This document shows, in pieces, positions 5,971-13,430 of a DNA stretch of 15,713 nt. Position 1 is the first letter of the stretch. Each line of letters opens with the position of its first letter. The DNA is from an uncultured Candidatus Saccharibacteria bacterium (GTDB taxonomy: Bacteria > Patescibacteria > Saccharimonadia > Saccharimonadales > UBA1547): the NCBI GenBank assembly GCA_946480535.1, contig CAMLKA010000025.1:1-15713 (forward strand). The letters run 5' to 3'. A model generated the notes under the pieces. The model was not told where the DNA came from and made no database searches. It saw only the letters and a list, made by a program, of their open reading frames with translations. The translations under genes were made by a program, and so were the position numbers.

Positions 5971-7932
5971 ATGGATAGCTATAAACAGAATATTGACCAG
6001 CACGATGTCATCTCTTTTGATATTTTTGACACACTACTGTCTCGGAACGTCTCGGCACCCGCGGATGTTTTTACGATTACGCACGAGCTCTTTAATCAGG
6101 AGAGTGACTTTACGTTGCAGGATGATTTTCGCCCACTTCGAATCAATGCCGAGCGTAGGGCGCGTCTTAATAAAACAAGTGCAGATGTAACACTTGATGA
6201 TATTTACGATCACTTGAAAGAACTGCGCCCAGACTATCCGGAAAGCATTCTTGAGACGCTTAAGAAGTTTGAACTTAAAGCAGAGACTTCCTCTCTTGTA
6301 CGGGGCCGTGCAGCATCTTTGTACGACTATGCACGTTCACGGGGCAAGAAGGTCGCAATCGTTTCTGATATGTACCTTCCAAAGAGGGCAATCGAGCAAT
6401 TCTTACATAAAAATGACATTAGCGGATGGGATTTTCTTCTTGTCTCATGTGATGACCACCTTTCTAAGGCGTCGGGCACGGCGTTCGTTGCCTTGCACGA
6501 ACAGTTTCCGGGGGCGTCGGTGTTACATATTGGCGATAACTATCACGATGATATCGTTATGGCGCAGCAGAATGGAATTGATGCACAGCACATTCAGAGC
6601 ACTGTTGAGGTACTTCGTAACAGCGACACGCTCAATAGGTATTTTAGTGTCTGGGAGCGACGTGTAGCGACCCCAGAAACAGTAAACATCAATGAAGTTG
6701 GTCAGAGCGTTATTGATGGTCTTGTTGCGAAGTATGTCGCCGAAGGTGCGAATGGAAACGAACGAATAGGTTTTGCGGTGCTTGGGCCACTTCTTCTTGG
6801 CTTTAGCCAGTGGCTTCACGAGAGCTTGCAGGCCGACGGTTGCGATAAAGTATTGTTCCTTGCACGCGATGGAAACATTATGCACAAAGCATATAACCTT
6901 ATTTACGGAAAAGATGCTGTTGCGAATGAGTATATCTTCGGGTCAAGGCGTGCTCTTGTTTTTCCGAGCCTACGCGTACTCAGTGGCGAGGACATTCGAA
7001 CCTTTGCACAACTTGACCGCGGCGCAAATTTGAGTGCAACGCTTGATACGTTCAATCTTAGTAAATCTGATCCAGCGGTAAAAGCGGCGGCGAAAAAGGC
7101 CGGTGTGAAACTGAGCGAGAATAACATTGACAGCTCAAATGCACCAAGGGTTGAGGCGATGCTTCTGAGTCTGAAGGAAAAGATTCTTGTGACGATTTCT
7201 GATGAACGAAAGGTTGTTTTGCGGTACCTTCAGTCGGTTGGATACGACAAAGCAACTAGTAAAGTTGCGGTGTGTGATATCGGCTGGAATGGTTCCGTGC
7301 GAACGGTCATTGAGGGGTATGTCGGACGAGAAGTTCCTGGATATTATCTTGGCTTGAGAAACGTCGAGAAGACGCAACATGTTGGCGACAAGATAAAAGG
7401 TTACTTCGATGCTCGCAAAGACTTTGACTGGAAGGAGTTCGCCCCTGTTGTTGCTGGTGGCGTTGAGGTGATTGAACTGCTTTTCTCAAATCCAGACCAA
7501 GGCCCTATCCGTAAAATCGAACTGAATGAAAATGGCGAGTTTATCGCTCCTGAAAACAAGCATGACTTCCCTGAAGAGCAGCGTGAGATGATTCGACAGA
7601 TTCAATCTTCTGCACTTGCCTTTATCAAGGCCTACCAGGAGGCATACCGCAACCTTCCTAAGTCTCTGTGGACGTTAGATCGGCACTCAGGGCTTTCGGG
7701 TGTTGTTAGTCTTATCGATGACCCTACGGAAAGCAGCGCCTTCCTTATTGGTACAGCGCCGTATTCGACAAGCGTCGGGTCTCGCCCTGAACTGATCGGT
7801 GCGCCAACTCGAAGTAACCTCTACTATCGAACTCATTTCCGTTCGCTAAAGAAAGAATGGTCTCGTTCTTTCTGGGGCCAAGGGTTTAAGAAGAATGCTA
7901 GGGCTCGAGGTCTTAAGCGCCACGGACTATAA
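5971..7932 (+). CDS. Large HAD-superfamily protein of polysaccharide gene clusters
   Basis: A 653-residue two-part protein. Residues 1-220 are a haloacid-dehalogenase fold: motif I SFDIFDTLL with nucleophile D17, motif II S132 in IVSDMYLP, K166 in SKASGT, and motif IV GDNYHDD at 188-194. The position two after the nucleophile, usually the Asp of phosphatases, is F19, an arrangement seen in dehalogenase-type members and in this family. Residues about 265-520 hold a second conserved region with VLFLARDGN (R299, D300) and CDIGWNGSV (436-441). I recall this architecture as the predicted HAD hydrolases found in capsule and teichoic acid clusters (COG5610-like); the biochemical role is not established to my knowledge. 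The last 30 residues carry 10 Lys/Arg. It is coupled to the GT2 gene and its stop codon abuts that of the convergent surface-protein gene, so the two coding regions overlap by 6 bases. Confidence 0.82.
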   Translation: MDSYKQNIDQHDVISFDIFDTLLSRNVSAPADVFTITHELFNQESDFTLQDDFRPLRINAERRARLNKTSADVTLDDIYDHLKELRPDYPESILETLKKFELKAETSSLVRGRAASLYDYARSRGKKVAIVSDMYLPKRAIEQFLHKNDISGWDFLLVSCDDHLSKASGTAFVALHEQFPGASVLHIGDNYHDDIVMAQQNGIDAQHIQSTVEVLRNSDTLNRYFSVWERRVATPETVNINEVGQSVIDGLVAKYVAEGANGNERIGFAVLGPLLLGFSQWLHESLQADGCDKVLFLARDGNIMHKAYNLIYGKDAVANEYIFGSRRALVFPSLRVLSGEDIRTFAQLDRGANLSATLDTFNLSKSDPAVKAAAKKAGVKLSENNIDSSNAPRVEAMLLSLKEKILVTISDERKVVLRYLQSVGYDKATSKVAVCDIGWNGSVRTVIEGYVGREVPGYYLGLRNVEKTQHVGDKIKGYFDARKDFDWKEFAPVVAGGVEVIELLFSNPDQGPIRKIELNENGEFIAPENKHDFPEEQREMIRQIQSSALAFIKAYQEAYRNLPKSLWTLDRHSGLSGVVSLIDDPTESSAFLIGTAPYSTSVGSRPELIGAPTRSNLYYRTHFRSLKKEWSRSFWGQGFKKNARARGLKRHGL

Positions 7933-10659
7933 AGAATAGTCTTTGTCGGTTGTCTTTTGGAAGGTTGGTCCCCATCCGTGAAGATAGTGGTGAACTGTTG
8001 AGGTTATACGATACGTTCCCGATGTGAGGGTGCGTGAAACGGTGAATGTTTTTGTCTCGTTCGCCTTTAGTGTGCCCCAAATCATTGGAAAGTCCCTGTT
8101 ATTGTTATTACTGTCTCGAACTGATATGACGATATCACCTAGTTCAATAGGTTGATTTGTCTTGTTTCTAACCGTGATTGAGGCGGTTGTTGTATCACCA
8201 GTGCGATTAATTGTAATATCTCCAACCTGTTCGGCGGCGAAGCTGCTTGTAAAGTTTGCTGGGCGTTGCATGTCGCTTTTTTGCAGAGGTGCGTAGGTTG
8301 AAGACCACCATTCAGGCCATCGGTAGAATAGAGGGTTGATGGTATAGGCTCCCCCCTTAATAAAACGGCTCGTGTAGGTGAGTGTACGAGCCTCTCCGGC
8401 CCGGAGTGTTATTTCCTGAGGTGTGAAGTCGTAGTTTGCCGAACTGCCGCTCAGGCGCGTGCTGAGGATGACCCAGCCAAGGTATTCGCTTTGTGTGCCG
8501 TAGTTTGTATATTCAACAGTTGCTCTGATGCTACCATCGGCAAGGGTTTGTGTCTGCACTGGCTTGGTCTGAACCACATTTGGTCCATTCAAGAAGCTCG
8601 TTGTGCGTACAGTTGAAGCTTGCTCGGAACCAGGGTAAGTAGTGGTCCATCCGTAACCATTCAGTGGATCGTCGAGGTTTGTGTAGAAGGTGAACCGTCC
8701 AAGTTCGCTTAGGTCGAAGCTCCTTGTCTGACTGTAGGTAGCGGTCTGGCCTGGTGCAAGAATAATATTCTGCGTAGGGAAGTCTACATTGGCGCCACTT
8801 GGCGTTCTTGCAGAAACGAGGAACCAGCCAACATTTTGAGTTGTGTTTGAGTTGTTTTTGAATGTTGCTGTTGCACGGTATTCAGAGCCACTTACTTTGG
8901 TAACAGATATACCAGGATTAAGGAGCGTAACATCTGTTTTTGGAATTATAGACCGCGTGCGAACGATAGAGTCATTTGCTGACTTCGGTGTAGCATAGTC
9001 CCATCCAAGCTGGGTGAATTTGCCCCCAATATAGACACTAAGCTTACCAAGTTGCGGGAATGTTCTCGATGCGCTATACGTATAGCTCGCGTTTGGCTCA
9101 AGGGTGATGGAGCGTGACGGGAAGTCGTAATTGTTGCCATTACTATCTCGCACGGCTGCAAACATAAAGCCGAGGTTGATTCGTGTATTAGAGTTGTTCT
9201 TTACGGTAAATGTAGCGGTATACACCTGATTTGGGTCGGTTGAAGTGGTGGGTGTGACGCGAAGAGACTGCTCAAGTCGTACGTTGTCGTTAATAGCATT
9301 CATGACAGACGTGCCTGAGTAGATGGTACGCTCGCGAATAATATCATCTGAAGTCGAATAAGGAGTAGTGTTCGTCCAGCCTACTTGGTTAATATTACCG
9401 CCAATGTACGCCTTGAGCTTTCCGACGAGAGGGAAAGTCCTCGATGCGGTATATGTGTAGGTTGAGTTTGGCTGTAGGATAATATTCCGCACAGGGAAGT
9501 CAAGGTTGTTATTGTCTGCATCTCGAACCGAGACGAACATATAGCCGAGATCAATGGTGGCATTTGAATTATTCCGAAGGCGGAAGGTTGCGGTGTAGTT
9601 TTGATTGCCTGCATCCGATGACTCGGGGGTAATTTGGAGAGATTGATCGACAAATACGTTTTGTACGATTAAATCGCGTCCTCGACTGCTCCCGAACCAA
9701 TCAGTAAACACTCTCCAGAAGTTACGGTTGCCGTAAGCGCTACAGTAATCACCGGTGCCATACATGTTGTCGAGTGCGGCTTGGTTAGGTTGGTAGGGTG
9801 TGTAGGTGTAGAGCGCTGCCGTGGCTTTTGTTTGGATATTAATGACCGTTCCACCACAGTTTCGTGGGGCTACATTCCAGCCAATCCAGTTTGAGTTAGA
9901 TCCATCGGCACGAATTTTTCCTGTGCCAACTCGTTTGTATGCCCACCAATCCTGATCCATATTGTTGAGGTAAGAGCGCATTAAGGCTGCGGCTTCGTAC
10001 ATTTGAATCGAGAAGCCGGCGTAGTTAGAGTTACAGTTTGCACTACCGTTAGGTCCGCTGTCGGGACATTGTGCCCCCATTGCATAGCGGTACTGGCTAA
10101 ATAGCGGCCATTTGTCTGAGGTAAGTGGCCCCGCCGATTCAGTAGCAATCTTTACAAGGAGTACTTTTGGGCTAATATTGTAGCGCGTCGCGGCATCTTT
10201 AATTATCCATGCTGCGCTTTGCGCACCTGCTGGAATCGAAGTTGGATTTGAATAATTAGTTGCTGGAACCCAATCTCCTGGGGAATACTTCGGAACTTCA
10301 TAATACTTATTGATACATGTATAAGGAGGCCCTGCCCACCCCCTGCTAGCAGCGTACTGTGCCCTTGTGAGAGATGAGTTGTATTCTATTGCGCGTCCAG
10401 TTCCCCATATATCACATTCGCCAACTGACCTATCTAGGAAGTCCTGTATTTGCTGTAGTGACATGCTATTTGCGTCAGTGAAAATGGAATCATCGATAAT
10501 ATTTTCGTATCGCCAGTCGGCTTTATTGGCCGCAGATGTAATATCGGTAGGTATGGCAAATTGGAGCGTAGCCGCGGAGGCTATTGCGACAAGTGTAAAG
10601 ACGGCTCTCGAAATGAGAGAACTTGGTACTAGTTTTGAGAGGGAGTTCTTTAATGTCAT
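7927..10659 (-). CDS. Secreted lysozyme-like protein with five beta-sandwich repeats
   Basis: A 910-residue exported protein. Residues 1-45 look like a signal peptide or anchor: basic start, hydrophobic LISRAVFTLVAIASAATLQF, then alanine-rich cleavage candidates. Residues 60-125 hold SMSLQQIQDFLDRSV and two cysteines. Residues 145-325 resemble a lysozyme/transglycosylase fold: NISPKVLLVKIATES with E174 as the likely catalytic acid, FSQYRYAMGAQCPD, YAGFSIQMYEAA, INIQTKATAALYTYTPYQPN and CSAYGNRNFWRVFTDWFG. I recall related proteins in Saccharibacteria and Actinobacteria. All six cysteines (82, 115, 198, 209, 268, 306) sit in this head, fitting three disulfides. Residues 332-910 are five repeats. 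No LPXTG or C-terminal membrane span is present. The start overlaps the upstream stop as ATGA, with no Shine-Dalgarno sequence. Cutting peptidoglycan, its own or a host's, is inference; it could instead be an adhesin. Confidence 0.8.
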   Translation of the reverse strand: MTLKNSLSKLVPSSLISRAVFTLVAIASAATLQFAIPTDITSAANKADWRYENIIDDSIFTDANSMSLQQIQDFLDRSVGECDIWGTGRAIEYNSSLTRAQYAASRGWAGPPYTCINKYYEVPKYSPGDWVPATNYSNPTSIPAGAQSAAWIIKDAATRYNISPKVLLVKIATESAGPLTSDKWPLFSQYRYAMGAQCPDSGPNGSANCNSNYAGFSIQMYEAAALMRSYLNNMDQDWWAYKRVGTGKIRADGSNSNWIGWNVAPRNCGGTVINIQTKATAALYTYTPYQPNQAALDNMYGTGDYCSAYGNRNFWRVFTDWFGSSRGRDLIVQNVFVDQSLQITPESSDAGNQNYTATFRLRNNSNATIDLGYMFVSVRDADNNNLDFPVRNIILQPNSTYTYTASRTFPLVGKLKAYIGGNINQVGWTNTTPYSTSDDIIRERTIYSGTSVMNAINDNVRLEQSLRVTPTTSTDPNQVYTATFTVKNNSNTRINLGFMFAAVRDSNGNNYDFPSRSITLEPNASYTYSASRTFPQLGKLSVYIGGKFTQLGWDYATPKSANDSIVRTRSIIPKTDVTLLNPGISVTKVSGSEYRATATFKNNSNTTQNVGWFLVSARTPSGANVDFPTQNIILAPGQTATYSQTRSFDLSELGRFTFYTNLDDPLNGYGWTTTYPGSEQASTVRTTSFLNGPNVVQTKPVQTQTLADGSIRATVEYTNYGTQSEYLGWVILSTRLSGSSANYDFTPQEITLRAGEARTLTYTSRFIKGGAYTINPLFYRWPEWWSSTYAPLQKSDMQRPANFTSSFAAEQVGDITINRTGDTTTASITVRNKTNQPIELGDIVISVRDSNNNNRDFPMIWGTLKANETKTFTVSRTLTSGTYRITSTVHHYLHGWGPTFQKTTDKDYSL
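7930..9666 (-). repeat. Five tandem ~105-118 residue beta-domain repeats inside the 910-residue protein
   Basis: Approximate units are residues 332-445 (9325-9666), 453-570 (8950-9303), 577-690 (8590-8931), 693-800 (8260-8583) and 808-910 (7930-8238). Each carries the pattern A-T-F/V, a N-N-S-N-like turn, G-x-hydrophobic-S-x-R, a D-F-(P) core, a conserved I-x-L-x-x-x-x-T-x-T/S strand, an aromatic/leucine position, and a late G-W or W. Units 1 and 2 are the most alike (shared LGxMF, VRD, YTY-ASRTFP, GKL, YIGG), which points to a recent duplication; unit 4 is the most divergent and has lost the DFP proline. The fold looks like an Ig/CARDB-type sandwich (inference). Confidence 0.8.
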
Positions 10660-11207
10660 TGTACTGAGTAGATAATGGACTTGCTAAAGTTATTTCCGTT
10701 TACGGTTGTTGTGAGCGTAATATTCCATGAGCCCGGAGTGAGCTGATTCTTTTCGACACTGAAGCCGGCGCACGAGGAGAATTCCGGTTGATAGAGAATT
10801 TCGGCCGTTTGCGTGACAGTAGCTTCTCCGGATTTTGTTAGGGAAAGTGTACAGGTACCTTCGCCACTAAACCCGCTGATTTTCGTAAGAACTGTGACCA
10901 CAGTGTCGGTCTGGCTTGCGCTAAGAGAGAGCGATTCATTTGTAATAGCGGGAGTCGTTACTTCATTGGCTCCATTGCCGCTCACTTCATTATCAAGAAA
11001 CTTCTGTTTATCTTCCGCAGCTTGCTTCTCCTCTGCTTCGCGCTCTTCTTTGGTTGGGCCTTCTGATGAACTATCGCTATTTTGGTCTGATACGAGATTT
11101 TGGCCGTATGCAAACCAGTAAACAAGTCCTGCGGAGACAACGACCGCCGCAGCAATACCAGCAACGAGGATTTTAGAAAATTTCTTATCAGTTTTTTGTG
11201 TTTTCAT
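10656..11207 (-). CDS. Membrane-anchored protein with acidic helical linker and small beta domain
   Basis: A 183-residue protein that I do not recognise as a named family. A short basic N-terminus (KTQKTDKKFSK) precedes one hydrophobic span at about 13-34, giving a type II or uncleaved signal-anchor topology with the rest outside. Residues 38-73 form a low-complexity, Ser/Asp-rich then Glu/Lys/Ala-rich helical stalk. Residues 90-183 look like a compact beta domain with two cysteines (119 and 146) that could form a disulfide, and a conserved-looking GSWNITLT strand near 159-166. The stop overlaps the start of the 910-residue secreted gene as ATGA, implying coupled translation and a shared job, for example tethering or controlling it (inference). 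No Shine-Dalgarno sequence precedes the ATG; a GATACT lies 4 bases upstream. Confidence 0.8.
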   Translation of the reverse strand: MKTQKTDKKFSKILVAGIAAAVVVSAGLVYWFAYGQNLVSDQNSDSSSEGPTKEEREAEEKQAAEDKQKFLDNEVSGNGANEVTTPAITNESLSLSASQTDTVVTVLTKISGFSGEGTCTLSLTKSGEATVTQTAEILYQPEFSSCAGFSVEKNQLTPGSWNITLTTTVNGNNFSKSIIYSVQ

Positions 11208-11211
11208 AGTG

Positions 11212-11217
11212 AGTATC
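11212..11217 (-). promoter_or_regulatory. Possible -10 box of the anchored-protein/lysozyme-like operon
   Basis: GATACT on the minus strand ends 4 bases before the ATG at 11207. The match to TATAAT is moderate and the spacing is shorter than at the other starts in the window, so this is a weak call. The -35 position (about 11235-11240) falls inside the left arm of the inverted repeat at 11233-11254. Confidence 0.3.
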
Positions 11218-11232
11218 CACGGTTCATTTACT

Positions 11233-11254
11233 ACTCTTATTTAACCATAAGAGT
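11233..11254. repeat. Perfect 8-bp inverted repeat upstream of the anchored-protein gene
   Basis: Arms ACTCTTAT (11233-11240) and ATAAGAGT (11247-11254) are separated by TTAACC. The stem is AT-rich and has no T-run after it on the minus strand, so it is a poor terminator for the gene ending at 11331. Its location over the presumed -35 region of the following operon makes an operator more plausible, but this is inference. Confidence 0.4.
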
Positions 11255-11330
11255 GATGGAGATACAATAATTATGCTTTTATTGCCAGAATGTTATATAG
11301 ACTTGGTATTAGCTTAGAGAATAGCAACGA

Positions 11331-13406
11331 TTAAAGTATCAGGTCACGTTCAACAACAGCCTTAAAACCATCATAGGAGTGCTGGGTGTGAATGAGTTTT
11401 TGGGCTGCAATGACCATATCATAGGCTTTTTCTGGGTGTTTTTTGAAGTATGCGAGTGCCGCAATGAAAGCTTCAGTATCTTCGATGTCATCGATAAGAA
11501 GGCCGGTCTTCTTATCTTTTACAAACTCGTCGATACCACCAACACGAGGCGCGATAAGCGGAAGCCCTAGTGCCGTCGCTTCAAGGAGAATGTTTGGAAT
11601 TCCGTCAAAGCTTGAGGTGTAAAGGAGTGCGTCATATTCACTCGTAGGGAGTGAATTGAGGCCATTGAACCCGCCTTTGTAATTGAGCGCTGGAATGTTA
11701 ACGAAGTCTCTTTCCGTGTAATCATCTTCAAGATTACCGAACATATCAATGACGAAGTGCTTAGGGTTAAGCTTTTTGGCAATTTCAATAACAACATCTG
11801 GACGTTTTTGATTTGCAACGCGGCTCGCCCAAAGAATGCGCACCGGACCATTACTGCGTTTTGTTTTGACGGGATCTTTAAGGATGTATTCGACCGGCTG
11901 GTAGTGGACGGCAAATTTATCTTTCGATAGAGGCTCCATTGCAACAGTCTCGTCGATAACATGTTGGTTGTCGGTCACAATCTTATGAAGAGCGGGGAAA
12001 GTTTCGGGAATTCCAAAGAAGTGAATACCCCAGGTGCGACCGAATTTATCTGTATCACTGCAAAATGCAACTGAATCAAGTTGGTACTTTTGCTCAATAA
12101 GGCTGTCGCTGTAATGCTCAATCATTTCAAAGCCGAAAGGTGTCATTGCAAAGAGCATCTTCTTTGTTTGGAGCTGTGCGATAAGTCGTCGTAAAAGAAT
12201 ATAGCGAGTAGTAATGTCGAAGCGCTTTGCAAGATGGCCAAAGTCGATGTAGTCGACACCTTTTGGAATTTGATCCACCCAGGTGTTATTGAAGTCTTCA
12301 GTTACAACAAGCAGCACCTTCCAGTCGGGCTTGCTATCGAGCATCGCCTTGACGTAATTAAGGACAACCTTATCTCCGCCACCCTTCATCATGTGCTGGG
12401 ATAAGAAGACGTAGTCAGGTAATTTGTCGATAGACCCAAGCATCTGCTTAAGGAGAAAGCCCGGCCCGGCACTGAGGGCTGTGTGGGTGTGGAGTGCGCG
12501 CACTGCTTCGCGAGTTGGAAAGACGGTACGGTCGTAGACATGAACGTCTTTCCAGCATTGAATCGCCCATTCTGGAATTTTTTTGTGCGCTTGACGCTCG
12601 TCATTATTTTGAAGTATCGGCATAACAACCGCTTTGTAAATCTTGCTTCTTCGCTTCATCCAAACATGTCCTTTGCGGAGAGTCTCTTTTACATCAGAGG
12701 TGAGGCTTGTAGCGTGTTCTGGTGCGGATACGATTTCCTCTGAGCGTCCATTAGATACAGAGGTTGCCTTTTTGCCTTCGGGTAAGTCATAAAGAGGTGA
12801 GTAATGTATTGCCGGTAAAGTCGTTGATAATGGTGTTTCGCGCTTAAAGCTAGCAGACTCGGGGATGACAATATGGGCGAAGCCCTCACTGATAGTCTTT
12901 TCGGTAAATGACCAGAGGGAGGTGCTCAAGATAGGCGACAAGAGGTTGCTTTGGAGAGCGATTGGAAAATCCCACTGATTCTTTATGGCGAGACTTACGA
13001 TAACATCTTCTGCATGAGAATCTGATTTTGTCCAAATATAATGCCCGCGATTCTTGGTTGTGAAGATCGTTGTCTGCGTATGGAGGATGTTTGTAGGGTC
13101 TTGCTGTAGAGTGTTTATTGCATCGCGCACCCAGTTCGGAGAGATAAGGGTATTTTCCTCAAAAACGATAGAAACTTTTCCGCGAATGTCCTCGAAGGGC
13201 TTCAGTGACGAATAGCGGCGCACTGATTGGTTGGGGTAAGCTTTGAGATACTGTGTAATCTCGACGGTGTCGTTGAGGAGTAGCTCGTAAGTAGTGTCCT
13301 GGGTTCGCTTGAGGGAATCTTCAATATTTAGGATAAGTTTATGCAAATGGCGAACGTTTGAGCCGGGTAAGATAATGATAGATAGGTCTAAAGATACTTT
13401 GGTCAC
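11331..13406 (-). CDS. Two-domain glycosyltransferase: degenerate GT-A-like head fused to GT4 GT-B domain
   Basis: A 691-residue protein. Residues 1-205 look like a GT2/GT-A fold: opening LSIIILPGSN, a strand VSIVFEENTLISPNWV where active enzymes carry D-x-D, and TQTTIFTTKNRGHYIW in the usual post-metal region. With EEN instead of an acidic D-x-D this head is probably inactive. After a Ser/Glu-rich linker (about 215-250) and a helical stretch, residues 330-691 form a GT-B enzyme: MMKGGGDKVVLNYV (glycine loop 342-344), ILWASRVANQKRPDVVIE, and FDGIPNILLEATALGLP, the E-x7-E region with D601 in the first position and E609 in the second. It likely transfers sugar to a surface glycan. The start is a GTG with no Shine-Dalgarno sequence and TATAAT ending 6 bases upstream; the strand at residues 7-12 supports this start. 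It lies 24 bases after the preceding GT4 gene. Confidence 0.85.
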   Translation of the reverse strand: MTKVSLDLSIIILPGSNVRHLHKLILNIEDSLKRTQDTTYELLLNDTVEITQYLKAYPNQSVRRYSSLKPFEDIRGKVSIVFEENTLISPNWVRDAINTLQQDPTNILHTQTTIFTTKNRGHYIWTKSDSHAEDVIVSLAIKNQWDFPIALQSNLLSPILSTSLWSFTEKTISEGFAHIVIPESASFKRETPLSTTLPAIHYSPLYDLPEGKKATSVSNGRSEEIVSAPEHATSLTSDVKETLRKGHVWMKRRSKIYKAVVMPILQNNDERQAHKKIPEWAIQCWKDVHVYDRTVFPTREAVRALHTHTALSAGPGFLLKQMLGSIDKLPDYVFLSQHMMKGGGDKVVLNYVKAMLDSKPDWKVLLVVTEDFNNTWVDQIPKGVDYIDFGHLAKRFDITTRYILLRRLIAQLQTKKMLFAMTPFGFEMIEHYSDSLIEQKYQLDSVAFCSDTDKFGRTWGIHFFGIPETFPALHKIVTDNQHVIDETVAMEPLSKDKFAVHYQPVEYILKDPVKTKRSNGPVRILWASRVANQKRPDVVIEIAKKLNPKHFVIDMFGNLEDDYTERDFVNIPALNYKGGFNGLNSLPTSEYDALLYTSSFDGIPNILLEATALGLPLIAPRVGGIDEFVKDKKTGLLIDDIEDTEAFIAALAYFKKHPEKAYDMVIAAQKLIHTQHSYDGFKAVVERDLIL

Positions 13407-13412
13407 TGTTTA

Positions 13413-13418
13413 ATTATA
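13413..13418 (-). promoter_or_regulatory. -10 box of the 691-residue glycosyltransferase gene, leaderless configuration
   Basis: TATAAT on the minus strand ends 6 bases before the GTG start and lies in the 24-base gap after the upstream stop codon. It suggests an extra promoter inside the galE-GT4-GT cluster. No -35 match is evident. Confidence 0.5.
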
Positions 13419-13430
13419 TATCAAGCAAGC

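Noticed and set aside
6251..6667. 138-codon open frame within the HAD gene in another frame
   Set aside because: Arginine-rich, low-quality translation typical of a shadow frame; the HAD frame carries clear catalytic motifs across the same bases.
11567..11962. 131-codon open frame on the same strand as the 691-residue glycosyltransferase
   Set aside because: It overlaps the GT-B domain, where the main frame has conserved motifs, and its translation shows no domain-like pattern.
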